Below are positions 25,259 through 33,288 of a DNA stretch of 64,000 bases, in pieces. The translations under genes and the position numbers were made by a program. Every line of letters starts with the position of its first letter. The first letter of the stretch is position 1. The stretch covers positions 621,368-685,367 of the forward strand of contig NZ_PDHM01000012.1 of assembly GCF_002573715.1 (NCBI RefSeq). The letters run 5' to 3'. The stretch is from Paenibacillus sp. EZ-K15 (GTDB lineage Bacteria; Bacillota; Bacilli; Paenibacillales; Paenibacillaceae). The notes below the pieces were generated by a model. The model was given only the letters and a program-made list of their open reading frames with translations, was not told the DNA's origin and made no database searches.

Positions 25259-26143
25259 ATGAAACAATATCTGGACGAATATGTAACCTATCTGGAAGAC
25301 GTGAAGGGACTGTCCCGAAGCACGATTGAATCGTACCGGGCCGACTTACAAGGATTCATGGCTTTTGCCGCGGATAGAGACGTTATCCATCCGCAGGAAG
25401 TAACACGAACAATGCTTGGATTATACATGGGAAGACTGAGGCAGCAGGGCAAGGCGGCATCGAGTCTGCTTCGCTGCACGGCGTCCTTGCGTTCCTTTTT
25501 TCAATATTTGGTTCGTCAAGCCGTTATAGGACAAGATCCGACCCAGCTGCTGGAGAATCCGAAGCCGGAACGGAAGCCGCCCAAGTCGCTAACCGTTGAG
25601 CAGGTGGACAAGCTGCTGTCGGCCCCGGATTCCGGAACCCCTCAGGGGGCCCGGGACAAAGCGATGCTGGAGCTGCTGTATGCTTCAGGCATCAAGGTGT
25701 CGGAACTGGTGAACTTGAGCACGCATGACATCAATATGGAGATGCGCTTCCTGCGCTGTGCCGTTTCGGGAGGGAAGGAGCGAATTCTTCCGATTACCCA
25801 GATCGCAGCCGAGAGCGTGGCTTTTTATATGCAAGATATGCGGGACGAGCTGATTCGAGATGCTGATGAGGATGCATTATTCCTGAATTCACTCGGTACG
25901 CGCTTGACACGGCAGGGATTTTGGAAAATTATTAAAAAGTATGGCAAGCTGGCCGAAATCGATGAGGAAATCACGCCACATACCCTTCGCCATTCGTTTG
26001 CCATTCATTTGCTGCAGAACGGTGCCGACTTACGTTCGGTTCAGGAGATGCTGGGTCACTCGGCATTATCCACCACCGGCATGTATCAATCGACCAAGAA
26101 AAGCATGAAGGAAGTATACGATCATTATCACCCGAGATCTTAG
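25259..26143 (+). CDS. xerD: Tyrosine recombinase XerD
   Basis: Chromosome-dimer resolving recombinase acting at dif with XerC. The 294 residues show the N-terminal SAM-like domain (1-100) and catalytic domain with HTLRHSF, LGHSALSTTGMY and the Tyr nucleophile near residue 278. The segment that normally reads GIRVSE is GIKVSE here, so the first catalytic Arg is Lys at residue 146 (codon 25694-25696). The beta-hairpin Lys (GGKER) is kept, and one residue is missing after the nucleophile Tyr compared with Bacillus XerD. Position before the nucleoside phosphorylase gene is conserved. Confidence 0.88.
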   Translation: MKQYLDEYVTYLEDVKGLSRSTIESYRADLQGFMAFAADRDVIHPQEVTRTMLGLYMGRLRQQGKAASSLLRCTASLRSFFQYLVRQAVIGQDPTQLLENPKPERKPPKSLTVEQVDKLLSAPDSGTPQGARDKAMLELLYASGIKVSELVNLSTHDINMEMRFLRCAVSGGKERILPITQIAAESVAFYMQDMRDELIRDADEDALFLNSLGTRLTRQGFWKIIKKYGKLAEIDEEITPHTLRHSFAIHLLQNGADLRSVQEMLGHSALSTTGMYQSTKKSMKEVYDHYHPRS

Positions 26144-26199
26144 TCGGGACCTACTCTACTAGGATCTACAACTTATTCTCAGTTAGGAGAGGTATGAAC

Positions 26200-27024
26200 A
26201 TGAGTTCAATTCATCAGCAAAGCATTAAGGAAGCAGCAGCATACATACGCGGACAGAAGGGTGTCGAGCCCGAGGTCGGCCTGATTTTGGGTTCAGGACT
26301 CGGCGTTCTGGCGGAATTGATTGAGAATCCGGTCTCGATCCCGTACACGGACATTCCTCATTTTCCCGTATCGACTGTAGAAGGCCATGAAGGAGAATTG
26401 CTGCTGGGCACCATTCACAATCGACCTGTCGTTCTGATGAAGGGCCGGTTCCATATGTACGAAGGCTATGGTCCGGAAGTGACTGCTTTCCCGGTTCGCG
26501 TCATGAAAGAGCTGGGTGTGAAGAGTCTGCTCGTTACCAATGCGGCCGGCGGCATCAACACGTCCTTCGAGCCGGGTGATCTCATGCTGATCTCCGATCA
26601 TCTGAACATGACAGGCACCAACCCGTTAATCGGGCCGAATGATCCGGATCTTGGCGTACGATTCCCGGATATGTCCCAGGCTTACAGCCGTCAGCTTCGC
26701 CAATTGGCAAAAGAAGTTGCCGTGGGTCAAGGCGTTGCGCTGAGAGAAGGGGTCTATGCAGGTCTGCTTGGACCAACCTATGAGACACCTGCCGAGATCG
26801 TCATGCTGCGTACGCTCGGTGCGGATGCGGTTGGTATGTCCACCGTCTCTGAGGTCATTGTGGCCAGACATGCCGGCCTTGAAGTACTGGGCATCTCTTG
26901 CATCAGCAACATGGCAGCCGGCATATTGGATCAACCGCTATCCCATGACGAGGTTATGGAGACAGCGGAGAAGGTCCGGGAGAAATTCCTTGCGCTTGTC
27001 ATGGCCATTATCCCAAAAATGTAA
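26200..27024 (+). CDS. pupG: Purine-nucleoside phosphorylase (trimeric type)
   Basis: Phosphorolysis of guanosine and inosine in purine salvage. The 274 residues contain the phosphate-binding GSGLG near residue 31, VEGHEGELLLG, MKGRFHMYEGY, the signature LLVTNAAGGIN and GMSTVSEVIVARHAG. ATG 26200 has AGGAGAGG (26185-26192) at 7 bases; the in-frame ATG at 26194 is too close. The drm (phosphopentomutase) gene that separates xerD and pupG in Bacillus is absent here. Confidence 0.93.
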   Translation: MSSIHQQSIKEAAAYIRGQKGVEPEVGLILGSGLGVLAELIENPVSIPYTDIPHFPVSTVEGHEGELLLGTIHNRPVVLMKGRFHMYEGYGPEVTAFPVRVMKELGVKSLLVTNAAGGINTSFEPGDLMLISDHLNMTGTNPLIGPNDPDLGVRFPDMSQAYSRQLRQLAKEVAVGQGVALREGVYAGLLGPTYETPAEIVMLRTLGADAVGMSTVSEVIVARHAGLEVLGISCISNMAAGILDQPLSHDEVMETAEKVREKFLALVMAIIPKM

Positions 27025-27041
27025 CATCATTCTAGTACAGG

Positions 27042-27087
27042 GACTGGACTCCTGCAGATGTAAATCTGCTGGAGTCCAGTCTTTTTT
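27042..27087 (+). terminator. Strong terminator after the nucleoside phosphorylase gene
   Basis: GACTGGACTCCTGCAGAT (27042-27059) pairs with ATCTGC and GGAGTCCAGTC (ending 27081), followed by six T. Confidence 0.93.
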
Positions 27088-27155
27088 CTTAAGATTATAG
27101 AATGTATAAGTTTTCAGCGAAGCGTAAGCCATTCTGCATTCGCATTTATATGTGT

Positions 27156-27214
27156 TTGGGGTCCCCGCAAAGTAATTGGAATAAGCATCGAAGCATAAGC
27201 TCCACTTTGTGGGG
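27156..27214. repeat. Tandem 59-bp hairpin repeat, copy 1
   Basis: Begins TTGGGGTCCCCGCAAAGT and ends ACTTTGTGGGG. The ends CCCCGCAAAGT and ACTTTGTGGGG are complementary with one wobble, so each copy can fold on its own. The copy at 27222-27280 differs at one base. Confidence 0.9.
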
Positions 27215-27221
27215 TATTGTA

Positions 27222-27280
27222 TTGGGGTCCCCGCAAAGTAATTGGAATAAGCATCGAAGCATAGGCTCCACTTTGTGGGG
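27222..27280. repeat. Tandem 59-bp hairpin repeat, copy 2
   Basis: Same as copy 1 except A to G at the AAGC/AGGC position. A 7-base spacer gives a 66-base period. Apart from these repeats and the terminator, the 392-base gap 27025-27416 shows nothing else I can identify. Confidence 0.9.
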
Positions 27281-27416
27281 CTATTCTGTGCTCCCTTAAG
27301 TTCAGGGCGATAATATTTCCTTGAAAACTGGAATAATTTGTTTTCATCCTGACGACAATGAATAACAGACCCGTTTCTTTTCGGGATGCCATTACGAATG
27401 TCAGGAGGGGATGGAA

Positions 27417-28607
27417 GTGAAAAAAGCGTTAATCGCTGGATTTCTGGTTCTATTTGTAGGGTTGTCCAGTGTAGCTGTACCAAGTTATGCAGAAAATAGC
27501 AAACCCGGCGAAGGATCATCTCAAGAGGAACTGGCACCAGGTGCTCGTTCTGCTATATTGCTGGATGCGGATACCGGAACCATTATTTACGAGAAAAACA
27601 GCCATGATAAGCTGCCTCCGGCGAGCATCACCAAGATCATGACGATGTTGCTTACGATGGAGGCCATCGACGAAGGACAATTGCAGTGGACGGATAAGGT
27701 GCGTACCAGCGAATATGCGGCCTCCATGGGCGGATCCCAGATCTTTCTTGAGCCTGGTGAAGAAATGACGGTGGATGACATGCTCAAAGGCATTGCCATG
27801 GCATCAGGCAATGATGCTTCCGTCGCAGTGGCGGAGAAAATTGCCGGCTCGGAGGAAGCCTTTGTGAAGCTGATGAATGAGAAAGCCGCCGAGCTGGGAA
27901 TGAAGGATACACATTTTGTGAACTGCAACGGCCTTCCTGCTGAGAATCATTATACTTCGGCTCACGACATTGCGGTCATGAGCCGGGAGCTGCTGAAATA
28001 CGACCAGATCACCAAATATACAGGCGCCTATCAGGATTATTTGCGTAAAGATTCGGACAAACCGTTCTGGCTGGTCAATACGAACAAGCTGGTTCGATTC
28101 TACACAGGCGCTGACGGATTGAAAACCGGGTATACATCAGAGGCCAAGTTCTGTTTGTCGGCAACGGCCAAACGGGACGGACTGCGCGCTGTTGCTGTAG
28201 TTATGGGTGCTTCGGATACGAAGACGCGGAACAATGAAGTTTCTCGCATGTTTGACTATGCCTTTTCCCAGTATTCGATGCATTCCATCTATAAACCGGG
28301 TGAAGTGTTGGGTATCGTGAAGGTCCAGAAGGGAACCGTGCCCGAGATTTCGATTCAAGCGGATAAAGATTACAGCGTGCTGGTTAAGAAGGGCGTAAAA
28401 AGTCCGGATATCCGTCATGAAATTCAGATGGACCCAAATTTGAAGGCGCCGGTAGCCGCCGGACAAGTCGTCGGCAAGCTAACCGTCTATCAAGGTGAGC
28501 GCGTGGTGAAGGAGTTCGAGCTGACATCTCCTGTCGAGGTGAAGAAGGCCGGGCTCTGGAAGCTGTTCAAGCGGACAACCGGCAAGTTGTTTCATGTAGA
28601 TTCATAG
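27417..28607 (+). CDS. dacF: D-alanyl-D-alanine carboxypeptidase DacF
   Basis: Class A low-molecular-weight penicillin-binding protein that trims stem peptides of spore cortex peptidoglycan. The 396 residues start with a signal peptide (cleaved near AENS, about residue 25) and show SxxK (SITK), SxN (SGN) and KTG (LKTGYTS), then a C-terminal PBP5 domain. GTG 27417 has AGGAGGGG (27403-27410) at 6 bases; the in-frame ATG at 27411 abuts it. It leads the spoIIA genes, as in Bacillus. Confidence 0.92.
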   Translation: MKKALIAGFLVLFVGLSSVAVPSYAENSKPGEGSSQEELAPGARSAILLDADTGTIIYEKNSHDKLPPASITKIMTMLLTMEAIDEGQLQWTDKVRTSEYAASMGGSQIFLEPGEEMTVDDMLKGIAMASGNDASVAVAEKIAGSEEAFVKLMNEKAAELGMKDTHFVNCNGLPAENHYTSAHDIAVMSRELLKYDQITKYTGAYQDYLRKDSDKPFWLVNTNKLVRFYTGADGLKTGYTSEAKFCLSATAKRDGLRAVAVVMGASDTKTRNNEVSRMFDYAFSQYSMHSIYKPGEVLGIVKVQKGTVPEISIQADKDYSVLVKKGVKSPDIRHEIQMDPNLKAPVAAGQVVGKLTVYQGERVVKEFELTSPVEVKKAGLWKLFKRTTGKLFHVDS

Positions 28608-28695
28608 GAGTTTTCTTCTAGTTTTGTCGGGATGCAGGAATGTCTTTTTCAAATGTAGAAATCTTTGTTCATGTCAGGGAGGAGAGTGAGCAAAC

Positions 28696-29049
28696 ATGAA
28701 TCTGCATGTTGATATGGAGCATCACAGGCATGTACTGATCGTCCGACTGTCCGGGGAACTGGATCATCATACGGCCGATCATGTCCGGATGCAGCTGGAT
28801 GAAGCTATTCAGAGACGTCAAACAGAGCACTTGGTACTGAGCTTAAAGGACTTGGACTTTATGGACAGCTCAGGACTTGGGGTCATCCTGGGACGCTATA
28901 AATTCATCAAGCAAAAGGGCGGAAAGATGGCGGTATGCGATGTCAAGCCGCAGGTTTACCGCTTGCTTGAAATGTCGGGGCTGTTCAAGATCATGCCGAT
29001 ATATGAGAACGAGGGCACGGCACTCTCGGGTTTGGAGGTAGTGTCATGA
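28696..29049 (+). CDS. spoIIAA: Anti-sigma F factor antagonist SpoIIAA
   Basis: STAS-domain protein (117 residues) that, when unphosphorylated, frees sigma F from SpoIIAB in the forespore. The phosphorylatable Ser is in [15 protein letters not shown] near residue 58. Its last codon overlaps the next start by 4 bases (ATGA). GGGAGGAGAG precedes the ATG. Confidence 0.96.
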   Translation: MNLHVDMEHHRHVLIVRLSGELDHHTADHVRMQLDEAIQRRQTEHLVLSLKDLDFMDSSGLGVILGRYKFIKQKGGKMAVCDVKPQVYRLLEMSGLFKIMPIYENEGTALSGLEVVS

Positions 29050-29504
29050 ATGAAGGAAAAGCACAGCATAATTTTATGACTCTGCAGTTTGCCGCAAAGT
29101 CGGAAAACGAATCCTTTGCCCGTGTCGCAGTGGCTGCGTTCATCTCCCAGATGGATCCCAACATGGATGAGCTGAGTGATCTCAAAACGGTGGTCTCCGA
29201 AGCGGTCACAAACAGCATTATCCACGGGTACGATAGTGATTCGGAAGGGATTGTCAAGATTGAAGCCTCCATAGACGGGGACATGATTACGCTGTGCATT
29301 GAAGATTCCGGTCATGGGATCGAAGACTTGGAAATGGCCAAGCAGCCGCTCTATACATCAAAGCCAGAGCTGGAGCGATCCGGTATGGGATTCACCATCA
29401 TGGAAAATTTCATGGACGAATTTGAAGTGGTCAGCGAACCAGGCAACGGTACGTCGATCAAAATGAAAAAGAGGATCGAATCTAAGAAAGCTTTATATAA
29501 TTAG
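29046..29504 (+). CDS. spoIIAB: Anti-sigma F factor SpoIIAB
   Basis: Serine kinase and anti-sigma factor (152 residues) that holds sigma F and phosphorylates SpoIIAA. GHKL ATPase motifs are visible: N-box [13 protein letters not shown] near residue 50, G1 DSGHGI and G2 RSGMGF. Overlaps spoIIAA and is 11 bases before sigF, so the partners are translated together. Confidence 0.95.
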   Translation: MNEGKAQHNFMTLQFAAKSENESFARVAVAAFISQMDPNMDELSDLKTVVSEAVTNSIIHGYDSDSEGIVKIEASIDGDMITLCIEDSGHGIEDLEMAKQPLYTSKPELERSGMGFTIMENFMDEFEVVSEPGNGTSIKMKKRIESKKALYN

Positions 29505-29515
29505 GGGTTGGACAA

Positions 29516-30271
29516 ATGGATGCCGATGTGAAGAAAACTTCGCAGACTTATTTGGACGACGCGGAGGTCAAACGACTCATTGCACTTAGCCAAAGCGGGG
29601 ATAATGTCGCCCGGGACACGCTCGTCAACTGTAATATTCGTCTTGTCTGGTCTGTCGTTCAGCGGTTTATGAACCGGGGGTATGAGCCTGATGATCTGTT
29701 TCAGATCGGCTGTATCGGTCTCCTCAAATCCGTGGACAAGTTCGATCTCAGTTATGACGTAAAGTTCTCGACCTATGCCGTACCGATGATCATCGGAGAA
29801 ATTCAGCGTTTCTTAAGAGATGACGGGACCCTCAAGGTCAGCCGATCGCTTAAGGAAATGGCCAACAAAGTCAGGAAGAAGCGGGACGAGCTGTCCAAGC
29901 AGCTCGATCGTCTTCCGACGGTGAAAGAGGTTGCCGAAGAGCTTGGGGTAACCCCCGAGGAAGTGGTGTTTGCCCAGGAGGCGAATAAACCGCCAACCTC
30001 GATTCATGAGACCGTATTTGAAAATGACGGGGATCCCATAACGCTAATGGATCAGATAGCTGATGAATCGCAAGAACGCTGGTTCGACAAGCTGGCCTTG
30101 AATGAAGCAATAGGTGGCTTGACCGAACGGGAGCGGCTCATTGTTTATCTGCGGTATTACCGGGATCAGACGCAGTCGGAAGTTGCCAGCCGGCTGGGCA
30201 TATCCCAGGTGCAGGTATCGCGACTTGAGAAAAAAATATTGCAGAGCATACGGAACGAGATCGCGCAGTAG
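29516..30271 (+). CDS. sigF: RNA polymerase sigma factor SigF
   Basis: Forespore-specific sigma factor, 251 residues. Region 2 has NIRLVWSVVQRFMNRGYEPD then DLFQIGCIGL and FSTYAVPMIIGEIQRFLRDD, with normal region 3 and the region 4 helix-turn-helix (QSEVASRLGISQVQVSRLEK). Length and operon context (spoIIAA-spoIIAB-sigF) are classical. A terminator follows. Confidence 0.97.
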   Translation: MDADVKKTSQTYLDDAEVKRLIALSQSGDNVARDTLVNCNIRLVWSVVQRFMNRGYEPDDLFQIGCIGLLKSVDKFDLSYDVKFSTYAVPMIIGEIQRFLRDDGTLKVSRSLKEMANKVRKKRDELSKQLDRLPTVKEVAEELGVTPEEVVFAQEANKPPTSIHETVFENDGDPITLMDQIADESQERWFDKLALNEAIGGLTERERLIVYLRYYRDQTQSEVASRLGISQVQVSRLEKKILQSIRNEIAQ

Positions 30272-30308
30272 CGGGCCTCAGCCGTTATTCGAAAGTCTGC
30301 TCAAACTT

Positions 30309-30336
30309 AACGCCGCCCTTAGGGGACGGCGTTTTT
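30309..30336 (+). terminator. spoIIA operon terminator
   Basis: AACGCCG (30309-30315) pairs with CGGCGTT, with additional CCC/GGG pairing, followed by T run. Confidence 0.85.
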
Positions 30337-30390
30337 CATTTTTTAGTAAACCTTTTGGTCGTTTGGCGGATAAGAAAGTATGGTAAATCC

Positions 30391-30420
30391 GAGTAGAAAG
30401 GAGAGAGATTTCCCATACTA
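30391..30420 (+). promoter_or_regulatory. Candidate sigma-G promoter for spoVA
   Basis: GAGTA (30391-30395) and CATACTA (30414-30420) with an 18-base spacer. The -10 matches CATWMTA and the -35 matches GHATR at four of five positions. spoVA is sigma-G dependent in Bacillus. Confidence 0.45.
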
Positions 30421-30451
30421 ACGGTAATTTAGCAGTAAAGGAGTGTTTCGG

Positions 30452-31096
30452 ATGAAGGTTAATCCCACTCCGACGGTGTTTCTGCAGCTAAGGAGCCGCA
30501 TACGGTTACCAAGAGACCAGACCGTCAAACTAGGTGATGTCGCCTTCATTGTCTGCGAACCCGACTGGGAGAGACGGCTTAGAGCGCTGCCGCTTACGCA
30601 GCCGAAGGATCTCGATGGCAACCGCCTTGTCATGGATCTGATTCAAATCATCCCGAAGATTCAAGCGTTGATTCCTGGCGCTCATATCGAACCGATGGGA
30701 AACCATCATACCTTGGTGGAGCTTGTCGGTCCGGAGAGCAAGCGGTCAAAATTGTGGTTCCCGCTCATTTGGTTGCTCTTGTTTTTCGGTTCCGCACTGA
30801 CCATTATGAACTTCCATGCCGATGTCAACATGCTTGAGGTTCATATCCGAATCGTTGAAATGGTGACGGGGAAAAGAGACGAGCATCCCTATTTGTTCCA
30901 GATTGCATACTCGCTGGGGCTCGGATTTGGCATGACGGTGTTCTTCAATCATTTGTTCAAGAAAAAATGGAATGAAGAGCCGACCCCGCTTGAGGTGGAA
31001 ATGTACCTATATCAAGAAAATCTGGATCAGTTCGTGGTCGCCGAAGAATATCGGAAAATGAATGCCGGCGCCGATACGACAGGTAGGGAACCATGA
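30452..31096 (+). CDS. spoVAA: Stage V sporulation protein AA
   Basis: Part of the SpoVA dipicolinate channel region of the spore inner membrane. The 214 residues have a soluble N-terminal part (1-95) and two hydrophobic segments (about 99-115 and 150-170). ATG 30452 has AAAGGAG at 8 bases; the upstream in-frame GTG at 30443 overlaps the SD. Ends with a 4-base overlap with spoVAB. Confidence 0.9.
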   Translation: MKVNPTPTVFLQLRSRIRLPRDQTVKLGDVAFIVCEPDWERRLRALPLTQPKDLDGNRLVMDLIQIIPKIQALIPGAHIEPMGNHHTLVELVGPESKRSKLWFPLIWLLLFFGSALTIMNFHADVNMLEVHIRIVEMVTGKRDEHPYLFQIAYSLGLGFGMTVFFNHLFKKKWNEEPTPLEVEMYLYQENLDQFVVAEEYRKMNAGADTTGREP

Positions 31097-31521
31097 TGTT
31101 GTCCATTCTGCAAGGGATATTCACCTGTTTTCTTGGCGTTGCAGGGGGCATCGCCGTCGGGGGCGGAGTCATAGCGCTCATCATCGTGCTGGACATCATC
31201 CCGAGATTGTCCCAACTGACGGCAACTTACAGCCGGGTCCATTGGTATGAAGGGGCTTTAATAGCGGGATCTTTCATCGGCACGTTGGCCGATTTCTGGA
31301 GATGGTCCGTTCCATTGGGGCCGATTGTGAGTACCGTGATCGGATTAATGTGCGGGATATTCATCGGCATGCTGGCAGCCGCATTGACGGAAGTATTGAA
31401 TGTATTGCCGATTCTGGCCAAGCGGCTCCGGTTGACGGGGTATTTGTTTGGTCTGCTTATGGCCATGGTCGCAGGCAAGGTGGCTGGCTCTCTGTTCGAT
31501 TGGTTTGTTTACAGCAAGTGA
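31093..31521 (+). CDS. spoVAB: Stage V sporulation protein AB
   Basis: A 142-residue membrane protein with about four hydrophobic segments, made with SpoVAA (ATGA overlap). Family length and position are as in Bacillus. Function within the SpoVA complex is not well defined. Confidence 0.9.
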   Translation: MMLSILQGIFTCFLGVAGGIAVGGGVIALIIVLDIIPRLSQLTATYSRVHWYEGALIAGSFIGTLADFWRWSVPLGPIVSTVIGLMCGIFIGMLAAALTEVLNVLPILAKRLRLTGYLFGLLMAMVAGKVAGSLFDWFVYSK

Positions 31522-31544
31522 TAGTAATGGCTAGGAGGTAGGTT

Positions 31545-33170
31545 ATGGACGAGAAAACAACAAATAGCAGCGAACTGGATACAGATATTCCGGTCATTCC
31601 CATCAAAGCGTTGGGGGAACAAGAGCTGAAGGAGAAGAGAGAGGCCGAAACCTCCAACAGCACTGAGGAATCCGTCATCTACTGGCAGCAAACCGACCAT
31701 GTCCCCGCGAAGCTGAGTGAACTGAAAAAAGTGCTTAAGGAAGTTATCGGTCTTGGGGTTTCTTTTGATGTCGTATTCCGTGAAATGAACTTTGCCGGCA
31801 GAAACGCGGGGCTTCTCTTCTTAAACGGCTTCACGAATGATGTCGTGGTGACGGATATATTGACAAGGCTGACGTACCTGACACCGGAGGATGTGAGCAA
31901 CCAGGCACTTACCGAGATGATGACCCGCTATATTCCCCATGTCCAAGTGGAGCGGGATACAAGACTTAGCAAAGTGATTAACGAAGTGCTCTCCGGTATA
32001 TGTGCGCTGTTCATTGAGGATGCGCATTCCGCCATCTTGTTGGATACGCGGAAATATCCTGTGCGCGGGCTCGAGGAGCCTGCGGTGGAACGCGTCGTTC
32101 GCGGCGCAAGGGACGGGTTTACGGAGACACTCGTTACCAACGTGAATCTGGTGCGAAGACGAGTTCGTGATCCGGGACTGCATGTCGAGGTCATGAAGGT
32201 CGGAAGGCGGACGAGAACGGATGTGTGCCTGGTTTTCATTGATGACATCGCAGACCGCACCCAGGTTGAGGCGATTCGCAGCAAAATCCAGGAAGTGGAT
32301 TTAGAGGGGCTTCCTCTCGGTGATAAGCAGCTCGAGGAAGCCATTGTGAATAAAGGCTGGCACCCTTTTCCGCTGGTCAGATACTCGGAACGGCCGGATG
32401 TTGTATCCTCCCATCTACTCGAAGGTCGAATTGTGATCATGGTAGATACTTCGCCGAGCGTGATGATTATGCCCACTACGTTTTTGGATCTCTGTCAGCA
32501 TGCCGAGGAGAATCGCCAGACCCCGTTTATGGGGACTTATCTCCGCTGGATACGTTTTATAGGCATTTTTGCATCCATGTTCCTGCTCCCGCTGTGGATG
32601 CTGCTGGTTGTCCATCCTGAACTGAAGCCGCCGGGACTCGATATCATCGGTCCGCAGGAGAACGCTAAAATTCCGATTATCCTGCAGTTTCTGATTGTTG
32701 AATTCGGCGTGGATCTGCTCCGTTTGGCTGCCGTTCATACGCCGACACCGCTAGCATCAGCGATGGGGTTGATCGCTGCGATTTTGATCGGCGATATCGC
32801 TGTTAAGACCGGATTATTTGTTAACGAGGTCGTCCTGTATATGGCGGTGGCGTCCATTGGGATGTATGCGACCCCAAGTTATGAGCTGGGACTTGCCAAC
32901 CGGATGGTCAGGCTGCTCCTTCTGCTTGCAACAGCGCTGTTCGGAGTGAAGGGCTTTGTCATCGGGACGACGCTTCTGATTCTGCTCCTGACGACACACC
33001 GTTCCTACAACTCGTCTTACTTGTGGCCGTTTATACCATTTAGTGCAAAAGCGATGGGCGAAATTTTGTTCCGCAAACCGCTGCTTATGTCAAGAAGACG
33101 TCCGGCTCTCAACAAAACACGTGATAACACGAAGATGGGCCCTGAAATGAATCCGAGAGGCGAGCATTAA
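31545..33170 (+). CDS. spoVAF: Spore germination protein SpoVAF (GerA family)
   Basis: A 541-residue GerA-type subunit: a large soluble N-terminal part (1-330), with MVDTSPSVMIMPTTF preceding the membrane part (four to five segments, 340-490), and a basic C-terminal tail. It follows spoVAB by 23 bases. In Bacillus spoVAC, spoVAD and spoVAE lie between; they are absent from this window. lysA follows, as in Bacillus. Confidence 0.9.
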   Translation: MDEKTTNSSELDTDIPVIPIKALGEQELKEKREAETSNSTEESVIYWQQTDHVPAKLSELKKVLKEVIGLGVSFDVVFREMNFAGRNAGLLFLNGFTNDVVVTDILTRLTYLTPEDVSNQALTEMMTRYIPHVQVERDTRLSKVINEVLSGICALFIEDAHSAILLDTRKYPVRGLEEPAVERVVRGARDGFTETLVTNVNLVRRRVRDPGLHVEVMKVGRRTRTDVCLVFIDDIADRTQVEAIRSKIQEVDLEGLPLGDKQLEEAIVNKGWHPFPLVRYSERPDVVSSHLLEGRIVIMVDTSPSVMIMPTTFLDLCQHAEENRQTPFMGTYLRWIRFIGIFASMFLLPLWMLLVVHPELKPPGLDIIGPQENAKIPIILQFLIVEFGVDLLRLAAVHTPTPLASAMGLIAAILIGDIAVKTGLFVNEVVLYMAVASIGMYATPSYELGLANRMVRLLLLLATALFGVKGFVIGTTLLILLLTTHRSYNSSYLWPFIPFSAKAMGEILFRKPLLMSRRRPALNKTRDNTKMGPEMNPRGEH

Positions 33171-33203
33171 CAATAACACAAATGTTGTGTTGAAAAATCC
33201 ATT

Positions 33204-33231
33204 TTGATTACCTTCCGTTGTCTGCTATACT
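33204..33231 (+). promoter_or_regulatory. lysA promoter
   Basis: TTGATT (33204-33209) and TATACT (33226-33231), spacer 16. A 7-bp hairpin AACACAA/TTGTGTT lies just upstream (33175-33191). I see no lysine riboswitch. Confidence 0.6.
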
Positions 33232-33288
33232 GTGAACAATTATTCGATTACCCTAATTTTGAATCAACGGATCGGAGGAATTGTAAGC

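Noticed and set aside
28604..28641. Sigma-H promoter between dacF and spoIIAA
   Set aside because: ATAGGAGTT resembles a -35, but the nearest GAAT is about 22 bases away, beyond the normal 11-12 spacing.
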